NCBI RefSeq assembly: GCF_034661295.1
Contig: NZ_CP141062.1
Coordinates: 62,001 to 126,000, forward strand
Source: Faecalibacter sp. LW9
GTDB taxonomy: Bacteria > Bacteroidota > Bacteroidia > Flavobacteriales > Weeksellaceae
Length of the DNA stretch: 64,000 bases
Reading direction: 5' to 3'
Part shown: in pieces, positions 9,460 to 17,895 of the stretch
How positions within the stretch are numbered: the first letter of the stretch is position 1
Layout: every line of letters begins with the position of its first letter
Position numbers and translations under genes: made by a program
The notes under the pieces: model-generated
Database searches by the model: none
What the model was told of the DNA's origin: nothing
Seen by the model: the letters and a program-made list of their open reading frames with translations, nothing else

Positions 9460-9861
9460 ATGTCTTATCAAGCTGTATTCGAAGAATTCTATGAACAAGT
9501 AAAATTGAGTATCCAACAAGGAACTTTTGCGAAATTAACCATGGCAAAAACCATAGGGGATACAGATTTAAAAAATATATTTGTACGATTACGTCTATTA
9601 GAAGATCAAACGTATGATTTTGCCTTTACTTTTCGTTACAAAACAGAAGAAGTAGAACGTTTTCATAGTATAGAACAGACCTATTTGATTTTAAGTTCTT
9701 ACATCCGAAATCCATTTCAAAGCGCACTATTGTTTACAACTGAAAAAGATTTAATTTTTAAAGTCAATAAAAAAGGAACAGGGAGTTTAGCCGAACAATT
9801 ACCTACTTTCAAACATGCTTCGGATGTTATGTTGGAAATGGTTGAGAAAAAAATCGTATAA
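9460..9861 (+). CDS. Conserved-looking hypothetical protein
   Basis: A 133-residue soluble protein without signal peptide or membrane segments. I do not recognise it. It is predicted mixed alpha/beta; features that stand out are TFRYKTEEVERFHS and LLFTTEKDLIFKVNKKGTGSL in the middle. It has its own good promoter element upstream and is followed after 90 bases by a secreted-protein gene on the same strand, so the two may or may not be co-transcribed. Codon usage looks like that of its neighbours, which supports a real gene. Confidence 0.6.
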   Translation: MSYQAVFEEFYEQVKLSIQQGTFAKLTMAKTIGDTDLKNIFVRLRLLEDQTYDFAFTFRYKTEEVERFHSIEQTYLILSSYIRNPFQSALLFTTEKDLIFKVNKKGTGSLAEQLPTFKHASDVMLEMVEKKIV

Positions 9862-9951
9862 TTTTTTCGCTTAATTTGTAGTATAATTCTCAATAAATCA
9901 ATGGTTTTAAAGTTATGAATAAAGATTATCTTTAAAATCAGAATTAAATAC

Positions 9952-10803
9952 ATGAAAAACGTTTATCCTTTATTCGTATTGTCGCTTTTGGCATCCTCTG
10001 TAATGGGGCAAATCAAAAAAACGGCTAATCAGATTACAGTTCAACCTCAATTTACGGCTGATACCCCTTATCATTACGAATTGTCGCTAAAAAAAGTGGT
10101 TCAAAAGGGTGAAGAAACAAGAATTGAAATTGAAAAAAACATTCCGGTTCAATTAACCTTATACAGTGTTGGTGAAGGATTTAATCTATTTGAATGGGAA
10201 AGTCAACCCATGTTATTTTTTAAGAACAACGAAGACGGACAACCGTATACCTTCCCAACTGAAAACATTAAAATTAACTATCGCACAGATGAGAATTATG
10301 TATTAGGAGAAGTAAGCAATTACGATGAAGTTATTCAGGATTATGCTACAGCTTATCAAAAACTATACGATGATACATCGACTAATTATGAAGATTTAGC
10401 CTCAAAATCTGCATTGTACTTTGTTCAAATGTTTCATATGTTTTTTGGGCAGGAATTCAGTTCTAAAGAAAAGGAACAAATGATGAATTTGTTTTTCAAT
10501 CCCATGAAAAATACATTCTCTGCGGCCGAAGATGAAATCAATTATGTTGAAACGGATGGAAGATCAGGTTTTCAATTTCAACAAAAATACAATGCCGAAA
10601 TGGAAGATAATTCTGCAAAGATGATGAATCATAAAACCATTGATTCCTATCGTAGCAAACAAACGGGTGCTGATTACGAATTAAAAGCTTGGGGCAATCA
10701 AATATTTCAATCCAATGGATTAATCGACCAAATCGAGCGCGTAGTACAAGTCAAACAAAATGACCAAGTCCTTCAATTTGTTTATACACTCACTAAAAAA
10801 TAA
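9952..10803 (+). CDS. Secreted protein of unknown function
   Basis: A 283-residue protein with a signal peptide (hydrophobic residues 5-18, probable cleavage after VMG near residue 19). The mature protein is rich in acidic, glutamine and lysine residues, with no cysteines, no repeats and no T9SS tail, so a periplasmic location is likely. I do not recognise a family. It sits between a short hypothetical gene and miaE, each with its own promoter-like element, so context gives no function. Confidence 0.65.
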   Translation: MKNVYPLFVLSLLASSVMGQIKKTANQITVQPQFTADTPYHYELSLKKVVQKGEETRIEIEKNIPVQLTLYSVGEGFNLFEWESQPMLFFKNNEDGQPYTFPTENIKINYRTDENYVLGEVSNYDEVIQDYATAYQKLYDDTSTNYEDLASKSALYFVQMFHMFFGQEFSSKEKEQMMNLFFNPMKNTFSAAEDEINYVETDGRSGFQFQQKYNAEMEDNSAKMMNHKTIDSYRSKQTGADYELKAWGNQIFQSNGLIDQIERVVQVKQNDQVLQFVYTLTKK

Positions 10804-10856
10804 AGGCATAATCGTTAAACATCAGGTAGCGATTCTGAAATTTATTTTTAAAATCC

Positions 10857-10864
10857 TATTTTTG
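10857..10864 (+). promoter_or_regulatory. Candidate -7 promoter element TATTTTTG
   Basis: An exact TAnnTTTG match 23 bases before the miaE start codon. Confidence 0.5.
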
Positions 10865-10887
10865 CAAAAGATAAAAGAGTATAATTC

Positions 10888-11469
10888 ATGTTAGGATTAA
10901 AATTATTAACGGATCCTCGTTGGGCCTATATCGCGGAAAGAAATATTGAAGAAATTTTAACTGATCATGCATGGTGTGAGCAAAAAGCCGCTACCAACGC
11001 TATTACCATTATTACCTACAATTCTGAACACGAAGAGTTGGTCCATGAAATGACTGCTATAGCAATTGAAGAAATGCAACATTTCCAAATGGTCATTGAA
11101 ATCATCAAAAAGCGTGGTTATACTTTAGGTCGTGAACGTAAAGATGATTATGTGGGACAATTAATGAAATTCTGTCGCAAAGATGGTTCGCGTAACATGG
11201 CATTTATCGATCGCTTATTGTTTGCTGCTATGATTGAGGCTAGAAGTTGTGAGCGTTTTAAAACGTTATCACAAAACATTAAAGATGAAGAATTGGCTCA
11301 ATTCTATTATGATTTAATGGTTTCTGAAGCCAATCATTATACAACCTTCTTAAATTTTGCTCGTAAATTATCGACGGATGTAGACGTGGATAAACGATGG
11401 AAAGAATGGTTGGATTTTGAAGGCCAATTGATACAATCATACGGTAATAAAGAAGCTATTCATGGATAG
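10888..11469 (+). CDS. miaE: tRNA-(ms2io6A37) hydroxylase MiaE
   Basis: A 193-residue non-heme di-iron enzyme that hydroxylates the isopentenyl group of ms2i6A at position 37 of tRNAs reading UNN codons. The ferritin-like iron-binding motifs are visible in order: EEMQHF (ExxH) near residue 66, EARSCERF near 112, and SEANHY (ExxH) near 146. The N-terminal LLTDPRWAYIAERNIEEILTDHAWCEQKAA is characteristic of the family. It is a single gene with its own promoter-like element upstream and a terminator downstream. Length and motif spacing are normal. Confidence 0.93.
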   Translation: MLGLKLLTDPRWAYIAERNIEEILTDHAWCEQKAATNAITIITYNSEHEELVHEMTAIAIEEMQHFQMVIEIIKKRGYTLGRERKDDYVGQLMKFCRKDGSRNMAFIDRLLFAAMIEARSCERFKTLSQNIKDEELAQFYYDLMVSEANHYTTFLNFARKLSTDVDVDKRWKEWLDFEGQLIQSYGNKEAIHG

Positions 11470-11487
11470 TAACACCCTTAAATAAAT

Positions 11488-11525
11488 AAAAAATGAGTTC
11501 AATTTTCGATTGGACTCATTTTTTT
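11488..11525 (+). terminator. Intrinsic terminator after miaE
   Basis: AATGAGTTCAAT and ATTGGACTCATT pair with one mismatch around TTTCG and are followed by seven T. Confidence 0.75.
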
Positions 11526-11761
11526 ACTCAAATCTTATCATTCGAAATGTAGTTTCAGTGATCTAAAAAAATCTTTTGATTACGATTAATTCATTATTAA
11601 TCCATACACTTATGATGTTGAACTTGTTTCAACATTTCATCCGATGACATGCAATCTTGGAAATGAATTCAGGAGGACTAGGAATAGTCAATTTAAACCT
11701 TTCGAAATATCTCTCCTAACAATCAATATCATACATCAATTAATTTCATATCAAAACATTG

Positions 11762-11769
11762 TAACTTTG
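11762..11769 (+). promoter_or_regulatory. Candidate -7 promoter element TAACTTTG
   Basis: An exact TAnnTTTG match 22 bases before the ATG of the flavin-dependent oxidoreductase. Confidence 0.5.
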
Positions 11770-11791
11770 TGTAAACAAATAAGATAATACT

Positions 11792-12818
11792 ATGGAATTA
11801 GGAATCGGAATGTTCGGAGATGTACGCATCGATGAAAAAACAGGATATATTCAATCACCACAACAACGTCTTGCTGAAATTATCGAGGAGGTTAAATTAA
11901 TGGATGAGGTTGGAATTGATTTCTTCGGCATTGGAGAACATCATCGTCCGGACTATGCCGTATCTTCTCCAGAAATTGTATTAGCTGCTGCTGCTGCTGT
12001 AACCAAAAACATCAAATTAGGAAGTTCAGTTTCAGTGATTAGTTCAGCAGACCCCGTGAAATTATTTCAAGATTTTTCGATGGTGGATAATCTATCCAAT
12101 GGTCGTGCAGAAATTATGGCGGGACGTGGTTCATTTATTGAGTCCTTTCCTTTGTATGGATTTGATTTAAAGGATTATGAAGCCTTATATGATGAGAAAT
12201 TAAAACTCTTAATCACTTTAAATAAAAATGAAGTCGTGAACTGGAGAATTTAGACCATCCTTACAAAAACAAACCATTTTTCCACGTCCAGTTCAAAATG
12301 AAATCCCATTATGGGTCGCTGTGGGAGGAACCACTTCTTCTGTTATTCGAGCAGGAAAATTGGGATTACCCATTATTTTTGCTATAATTGGTGGAGATCC
12401 GGCCAACTTTACACCACTTTTTGAAGTGTACAAACAAGCCTATGTGGATAATGGACATGACATTACCAAAATGCAAATTGGTGTGCATATGCATTCATTC
12501 TTTGGAGAAGATGATCAACAAGTTGCAGATGATTATTTCCCAATCTACGCTGCTCAAATGGATCGTATCGGTAAATCAAGAAATTGGCCACCTTATCAAC
12601 GTTCACAATACGATTTCGGACGAGGTGAAAATGGAAATTTGATCATTGGTGATTCCTCTTTAGCGGTTGATCGCATTTTAAAATACCAAGAAATGTTTGG
12701 TTTAACGCGATTTTCTGCACACATGGATGTAGGAGCTCCAAATCACCTAGATATGATGAAATCCATTGAAATTTTTGGGACAAAAATCCTACCCAAAGTA
12801 AAAGACGCATTAAAATAA
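11792..12818 (+). pseudogene. LLM-class (bacterial luciferase-like) flavin oxidoreductase, frameshifted
   Basis: The N-terminal half (MELGIGMFGDVR..., with GIDFFGIGEHHRPDYAVSSP) runs in one frame to a stop at 12251-12253. The rest continues one base further on from about 12241, reading GEFRPSLQKQTIFPRPVQNE and then PLWVAVGGTTSSVIRAGKLG to 12818. Together they make a normal protein of about 341 residues of the luciferase-like monooxygenase family, which uses reduced FMN; the substrate is unknown. The break equals one extra base or two missing bases. No homopolymer explains it, so it may be a real lesion or an assembly error. It stands alone between two terminators. Confidence 0.85.
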
Positions 12819-12831
12819 CATTAAGTTTACA

Positions 12832-12864
12832 TAAGATTCTCTTCATCAAAGAGAATCTTTTTTA
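12832..12864 (+). terminator. Intrinsic terminator
   Basis: AAGATTCTCTT and AAGAGAATCTT pair around CATC and end in a T run, closing the flavin oxidoreductase gene. Confidence 0.8.
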
Positions 12865-12887
12865 TTTTAGTCGGTCAAACAAACGAA

Positions 12888-13565
12888 ATGAGGAAATTAG
12901 TAGGATGGATCGCCTTGTGTACAAGTCTATATGCACAAGCACAGGAGAAAGATTTTAGAACTTGGGGCATTTTAAATGTGAACCAAACGTTGAATGAGGA
13001 TTGGACATTTAATTCGGATATTCAATATCGGATGTACGAAGATTGGGATCAATTGAACCAACTTTTAGTGCGTGGAGGTATAGGTTATCATATGAGTCCG
13101 AATAATAACACCATTTTATTAGGATATGCGTATGTCCTGACTCGTGTTCCTGTTGGAGAACATCAGTATTCGACGTTTAATGAGCATCGCATTTATCAAC
13201 AATTCAACACCAAACATCTGATTAGTAAAGTCAATGTAAATCATCGTTTTCGTTTGGAAGAACGTTTGATGAATGATGATATCTTTTATCGTTTCCGCTA
13301 TCAACTCAATGCGACTTTACCCCTGAACAAACCCAATTTGCAAAAAGATGCTTGGTTTATAAAAGCTTCAAACGAATTGTTTTTAAACGCGATTAAAACC
13401 AACGAATTTGATCGAAACCGATTAAATTTTAATTTGGGCTATGTCCTATCCCCTATGCTAACACTAGAGGCTGGCTATATGAAACAACATGTAAAACATC
13501 TACAAACTGACCATTTGATGGTTGGATTGACCATAAATAATCCACGTACAAAAAAGCCAAGTTAA
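12888..13565 (+). CDS. DUF2490 family outer-membrane-like protein
   Basis: A 225-residue protein with a signal peptide (cleavage after AQAQ, about residue 19). The mature part consists of alternating beta strands rich in Tyr, Arg and Asn, with paired-strand patterns such as WTFNSDIQYRMYEDW, HRFRLEERLM and LNFNLGYVLSPMLTLEAGYM, as in small outer-membrane beta barrels of the DUF2490 family. Function is unknown. The last codons run into the shared terminator with the convergent gdx gene, and the start lies just after the preceding terminator, leaving little room for regulation. Confidence 0.82.
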   Translation: MRKLVGWIALCTSLYAQAQEKDFRTWGILNVNQTLNEDWTFNSDIQYRMYEDWDQLNQLLVRGGIGYHMSPNNNTILLGYAYVLTRVPVGEHQYSTFNEHRIYQQFNTKHLISKVNVNHRFRLEERLMNDDIFYRFRYQLNATLPLNKPNLQKDAWFIKASNELFLNAIKTNEFDRNRLNFNLGYVLSPMLTLEAGYMKQHVKHLQTDHLMVGLTINNPRTKKPS

Positions 13566-13582
13566 ATTCTTGGCTTTTTTTA
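13550..13582. terminator. Bidirectional intrinsic terminator
   Basis: AAAAAGCCAAG and CTTGGCTTTTT pair around TTAAATT. It overlaps the 3' end of the DUF2490 gene and also serves the convergent exporter gene. Confidence 0.8.
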
Positions 13583-13583
13583 T

Positions 13584-13913
13584 TTAGTGTGATGAAACTG
13601 CTTTTAATCCGACGATAGATCCAATTAAAGTAATGACGAAGAATAAACGCCAAAATGTTACGGGTTCTTTGAAGACAAAAATTCCCATTAAAACAGTTCC
13701 CACTGCTCCAATTCCTGTCCATACTGCATATGCTGTTCCTAAAGGTAAGGTTTGTGTAGCTTTCATTAACAATAGCATACTTACGGTTAAAAACAATAAG
13801 AAACCACCGTACCAACCGTACATTTCCATTCCTGTCGTTTCTTTTGCCTTACCCAAACAAGAGGCAAATCCTACTTCGCATAATCCTGCGATGATTAAGA
13901 TAATCCAATTCAT
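13584..13913 (-). CDS. gdx: SMR-family guanidinium exporter (Gdx/SugE type)
   Basis: A 109-residue inner-membrane protein with four predicted helices. The essential glutamate of small multidrug resistance proteins is in IAGLCEVGFA (residue 13). The sequence LPLGTAYAVWTGIGAVGT at about 57-74 is the pattern of the SugE/Gdx branch, which exports guanidinium in exchange for protons, rather than the EmrE branch. I see no guanidine riboswitch in the 57 bases upstream. A Crp/Fnr-type regulator lies directly upstream on the same strand and may be co-transcribed. Substrate is inferred from the subfamily. Confidence 0.88.
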   Translation of the reverse strand: MNWIILIIAGLCEVGFASCLGKAKETTGMEMYGWYGGFLLFLTVSMLLLMKATQTLPLGTAYAVWTGIGAVGTVLMGIFVFKEPVTFWRLFFVITLIGSIVGLKAVSSH

Positions 13914-13970
13914 GATTTATTATTTTTTTACAAATGTAAGAGCGTTTTAACGACAATTATTTTACCTATG

Positions 13971-14537
13971 TTAAATTTTTGCACGAATTCGGCTCAACGA
14001 TACTTGAGTAATTCCCAAATATGAAGCAATGTACTTTAAAGGAATACGCTGAATAATTTCGGGATAAGTGTCGATTAATTTGAGATAACGTGCAGTGGCA
14101 GATAATGACAAACGATCGATGAAACGTTGTTCAGTAAAATGTGCAAATTGATCGGATAAAGCACGTCCAAAATTAGCCAATTCTAAATCTGTGGTATACA
14201 AGGTCTTTAAAGCTTCTGTATTTAGTTCATACAAAACCGAATCTTCGAGCAATTCAATGTATTCATACGATGGTTTCTGATACAAATATCCGTCAAATGA
14301 CAAGAGGTAATCCTTCTCTAAAAATAAAATATACGAGATTTCATTGCCTTCATCATCAATGATGTAAACACGTGCACTTCCTTTGGCAATAAAATAAAAT
14401 TTTGGTTCGTATTGCTTTGTATCAAAAACTATGGTTTTCTTGGGCATTTCGACTGGGGTAACCAAGGCATTGAGTTTCTGAAATGCGGTTTCGGATAATG
14501 GGTAATAATGTTGGATAATTTCGCGAAACGAATACAT
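13971..14537 (-). CDS. Crp/Fnr-family transcriptional regulator
   Basis: A 188-residue regulator with a cyclic-nucleotide-binding-type beta barrel at about 25-115 and a C-terminal winged helix-turn-helix, IPLKYIASYLGITQVSLSRIR, at the very end. Proteins of this shape are common in Flavobacteriia, often beside small exporters. No cysteine cluster of the Fnr type is visible, so an iron-sulfur oxygen sensor is unlikely. Its position 57 bases before gdx on the same strand suggests that it controls the exporter, itself or both. The ligand is unknown. Confidence 0.85.
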   Translation of the reverse strand: MYSFREIIQHYYPLSETAFQKLNALVTPVEMPKKTIVFDTKQYEPKFYFIAKGSARVYIIDDEGNEISYILFLEKDYLLSFDGYLYQKPSYEYIELLEDSVLYELNTEALKTLYTTDLELANFGRALSDQFAHFTEQRFIDRLSLSATARYLKLIDTYPEIIQRIPLKYIASYLGITQVSLSRIRAKI

Positions 14538-14579
14538 ATAAGGCTTTCGATTAGTTCAGCAATTTACGATTTTATGGAA

Positions 14580-14610
14580 AAAGAAAAACCCACTCATTTG
14601 AGTGGGTTAA
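14580..14610 (-). terminator. Intrinsic terminator downstream of nrdA
   Basis: AACCCACTCA and TGAGTGGGTT pair around a short loop; on the minus strand the stem is followed by TTTTCTTTTT. It ends the nrdB-nrdA unit and any small gene after it. Confidence 0.75.
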
Positions 14611-14612
14611 AT

Positions 14613-14843
14613 TTATTTGTAAAGACCATTTTTCCTAAGTCTTAAAATTCTCTTTTCATTTTTAGATAAAAAATCTAATTCCTTTTTACGTTCTCTTATA
14701 TTTAATTCTATATCTATTAATTTACCTAGTTTATCAATTAACATATTACATAAATATTTTAATCTTATAAATTTATTTATTACCCAAAATAGTAGTTTGA
14801 ATTCTATTTTTTCCAAATAATCAAATTTATTATTAAGACTCAC
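14613..14843 (-). CDS. Possible small basic protein after nrdA
   Basis: A 76-residue frame starting with GTG inside the last codons of nrdA and ending just before the terminator. It is rich in Leu, Lys, Ile and Arg (for example IELNIRERKKELDFLSKNEK) and could form two long helices. I recognise no family. The overlap with the nrdA stop would allow coupled translation, and the frame fills the whole gap to the terminator. Against it, the DNA is very AT-rich, where chance frames are common, and no ribosome-binding signal is evident. Confidence 0.35.
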   Translation of the reverse strand: MSLNNKFDYLEKIEFKLLFWVINKFIRLKYLCNMLIDKLGKLIDIELNIRERKKELDFLSKNEKRILRLRKNGLYK

Positions 14844-16525
14844 AAGAAGAACAAGAAACTAAGTTCGTTACTAATTCTTTGGATACCGACTGAGAACGTT
14901 GGTAGTATAATGTTTTAACTCCTAATTGCCACGCTTCGATCATTAAGCGGTTGACGTCTTTAACCGTAAATCGTAGGAATATTTAAGTTTAATGATTGAG
15001 ATTGATCCACAAACTTCTGACGAATCGCTGCTTGTTGCACGATTTCCAATTGCGAAAGCTCTTTAAATGTTTTGAACACATCTTTTTCTTCTTTCGTTAA
15101 CTCTGTCATGTGTTGTACCGATCCACCATTTAACATGATTCCACGCCACACATCCTCGTTATCTAACCCTTTTTCTTGTAATAACTTCGTTAAATACTTG
15201 TTTTTACGCATAAAGTTACCCTTCGATAAACCTGCTTTATAGTAATTCGAAGCAAATGGTTCGATTCCTGGCGATGTTTGCCCTAAAATTGCTGAAGATG
15301 ATGTTGTTGGCGCAATAGCTAAAGTTGTGGTATTACGACGTCCATATCCTTTTAACACTTCTGGTTCACCATATATACGTGCTAATTCTTCAGTTGCACG
15401 ATCGGCTTTTTCTTGAATGTATTTGAAAATTTCAGTTGTACGTAATTTAGCTTCCATCCCTTCAAAAGGAATCATATTACGTTGTAAATACGAATGCCAT
15501 CCCAATACTCCTAATCCTAGTGCACGGTGGCGTTTCGCAAAACGGTTGGCAGATGCTAAATAGTGATTTCCTTCAGTTTTTTCAATAAACTCCTGTAATA
15601 CAGCATCTAAGAAGAAAATTGCTAATTTCACCGCTTCTGTATCCTTCCATTCATCGTATAATTCCAAGTTCATTGATGATAGACAACAGATAAAGGATTC
15701 ATCTTCTGAAGAAGGCAACATAATCTCCGAACATAAGTTAGATGCATTAATGCGCATTCCTAAGTCTTTATATACTTGAGGTTTGTTCTTGTTGACATTA
15801 TCAGAGAAGAAAATATAAGGTAATCCTTTTTCTTGACGAGACTCTAAAACTTTAGCCCAAATTTGGCGTTTTTCAACATCCCCATCAATCATTTCTTGCA
15901 TCCAATAATCCGGTACGCATACCCCATAGAAAAGATTTTGAATTGGGTTACCAATTGATTTGATTTTTAAGAACTCTTCAATATCGGGATGATCGATATC
16001 TAAATATGCCGCAAATGCCCCACGACGCGTTGACCCTTGGCTCACCACATTCATTGCAGAATTAAATAATTCCATAAAAGAAACAGCACCACTACTCTTT
16101 CCATTATCTGTGATTGCCGCACCACGCTCGCGTAATTCACCAAAATAACCAGAAGTACCACCACCAATTTTGGTTTGCATGATCACCTCTCCTAATTTGT
16201 GTGTAATTCCTTCAATACTATCTGGAATATGGACATTGAAACAAGAAATAGGTAATCCTCGTTCTGTTCCCATATTCGCCCAAATTGGTGAGGATAAACT
16301 CATCCAACCTCTTTCAATCATTTCTTTAAACGATTCTTGTAATTCAGGTTTGTATAAACGTTTAGCTGCTGCTGCTGTAATACGATCGATTGCGCCTTCA
16401 ACTGTTTCTCCTTTTAAAAGGTATCCACGGTTTAAAATTTGCTCTGACTCTGAATTTTTCCACCATAATTTAGGTGCTGTTCCGTCAAAAAAAGTGAATT
16501 CTTCGTGTTGTGGTGTATTTTCCAT
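14833..16525 (-). CDS. nrdA: Ribonucleoside-diphosphate reductase alpha subunit, frameshifted near the 3' end
   Basis: The catalytic subunit of class Ia ribonucleotide reductase, which makes dNDPs from NDPs. It has the short flavobacterial form without an N-terminal ATP cone. Visible are the first active-site cysteine in PISCFNVHI, the NLCSEIMLP region, the second cysteine in SFICCLSSMN, and TTTLAIAPTTSSSAI. The open frame stops at 14960, but the expected C-terminus (KDVNRLMIEAWQLGVKTLYY... ending SCSSCES) continues in the next frame to a TAA at 14833-14835. That tail carries the CxxC pair that re-reduces the active site. The break equals one extra base. Because the enzyme should be essential, a sequencing error is the simplest reading. 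Confidence 0.9.
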
Positions 16526-16594
16526 CCGTTTGGGGTTTAAAATTTTTAGGTACTAATTCGTTAAATTTTCTAGGTCTTCGATTGATTCTATGGT

Positions 16595-17554
16595 TTAGAA
16601 TAAATCGTCTGCAGAAATACTCTTATCGTGTTTCGTATAATCTACAGGGCGTTTTGCGAAGAAATCATCTAAAGTATTCGCAAAAACTTCTTCTTCGAAC
16701 CACGCCATTGGGCGGTACTGATCTTGGCTGATGTGAAATACCTTTTGATAACCAATTTTTACAATGGCTTCATCTAAACGGTATTTCATGTAGTTTAATA
16801 AATCTTCTTTGGAGTAATGTTCTAATTCACCTTTCTCAAAAATCCAATCCAACATTAATTGTTCTTGTTCGATGTAACCCGTAACTGCTGTATTGACCCA
16901 ATTTTGATCTAAATCTTCTGGTAACAATCCTTCTTCTTTAATTTTATTGATCAAGAAAATACCTGCATTGGCATGAATTTGCTCATCTACAGAAGTCCAT
17001 GCAATAATGTTCGCCGTATTTTTCATTAATCCTTCGAATCGCGTAAAAGATAAAATGTTGGCAAATTTTGAAAATAAGGAACTATCCTCAATGACTAAAG
17101 CAAAGAATAATAATTTCTCAACAATGCTTTTCTCTTCGTCTTTTAAAATATTCGTTACGAAATTATTGTAGCTTTTGAATACTGGATTCTCTAAGGCAAC
17201 CGTAAATTCGTCCAAATATCCATTAACTTCTAAGATGCGAGAATAAGCTTCACTGTGTCTAAATTCACTTTCTGCGAATGTAGCACCTAAACCATTCAAT
17301 TCTGGTTTTGGGAAATAACGGTATAAGTCACCCCAAAAGTTCTTGACACATACTTCGATCTGAGCAATTGATAAAATAGATCGCTTATGAATTTCTCTTT
17401 TTACATCATCCAAATTCGCTCTATAATCTTGAACGTCTGATGTAAAATCGACTTCACTGTGTACCCAATATGCTTTTTGTATTGCTTCCGTAAAAGTTAA
17501 TACTTCAGGATATTCAAATGGTTTATAATTGATCCTTTTATCAAAGATAGACAT
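16595..17554 (-). CDS. nrdB: Ribonucleoside-diphosphate reductase beta subunit
   Basis: A 319-residue radical-generating subunit of class Ia ribonucleotide reductase. The di-iron ligands can be read as E67, E97 and H100 (ESEFRH), E156 (ALVIED), E191 and H194 (DEQIH). The tyrosine that carries the radical is present at Y104, four residues after H100, so this is a classical tyrosyl-radical protein. It is the first gene of an nrdB-nrdA operon with a 69-base gap. Its upstream region of 341 bases carries two near-matches to DnaA boxes, which could couple expression to replication as in E. coli nrdAB (inference). Confidence 0.93.
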   Translation of the reverse strand: MSIFDKRINYKPFEYPEVLTFTEAIQKAYWVHSEVDFTSDVQDYRANLDDVKREIHKRSILSIAQIEVCVKNFWGDLYRYFPKPELNGLGATFAESEFRHSEAYSRILEVNGYLDEFTVALENPVFKSYNNFVTNILKDEEKSIVEKLLFFALVIEDSSLFSKFANILSFTRFEGLMKNTANIIAWTSVDEQIHANAGIFLINKIKEEGLLPEDLDQNWVNTAVTGYIEQEQLMLDWIFEKGELEHYSKEDLLNYMKYRLDEAIVKIGYQKVFHISQDQYRPMAWFEEEVFANTLDDFFAKRPVDYTKHDKSISADDLF

Positions 17555-17895
17555 AATGAAAAGTGTTTTATTTTATATTAATAATTTAGAAATAGGGAAA
17601 CTCGATGATAAAAAAATGGCTCAAGCCTTTAGTATAAAGCGATTAAAAAATGGAGCATTTTCCACATCGATTTTTTCAAATTTAGGATAAGATTTTACAA
17701 ATTAAAATTATTGAATCTTAAAAATTAAAAAGGTTATCAACAAGTTGTTAATTACTTCATTTTCATGGTTTTATTAAAATTCATCCGCTTCAAAATTAGG
17801 CGTAAGCATCACCTATAAAAAAGTGCACATTTTTAGCATAAAAACAAAAAAAAGGACCAACTTTCGTTGATCCTTCTTCTATATTGGATGAATAA
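17555..17895. other. Intergenic region upstream of nrdB (341 bp)
   Basis: It holds the promoter region of nrdB and the terminator of rny. TTTTCCACA (17658-17666) and TTATCAACA (17734-17742) each differ by one base from the DnaA box TTATCCACA. The rest is AT-rich, without an ORF or an obvious NrdR-box pair. Confidence 0.5.
17848..17880 (-). terminator. Intrinsic terminator after rny
   Basis: On the minus strand AAGGATCAAC and GTTGGTCCTT pair with one mismatch around GAAA, followed by seven T. Confidence 0.75.

Larger units (their letters stand above)
11470..11791. other. Intergenic region (322 bp)
   Basis: It contains the miaE terminator at its left end and a promoter-like TAACTTTG near its right end. 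Between about 11526 and 11755 I see no ORF of note and no convincing structured RNA. Confidence 0.6.

Noticed and set aside
13914-13970. Guanidine riboswitch upstream of the Gdx exporter
   Set aside because: The gap is only 57 AT-rich bases, with no conserved riboswitch core.
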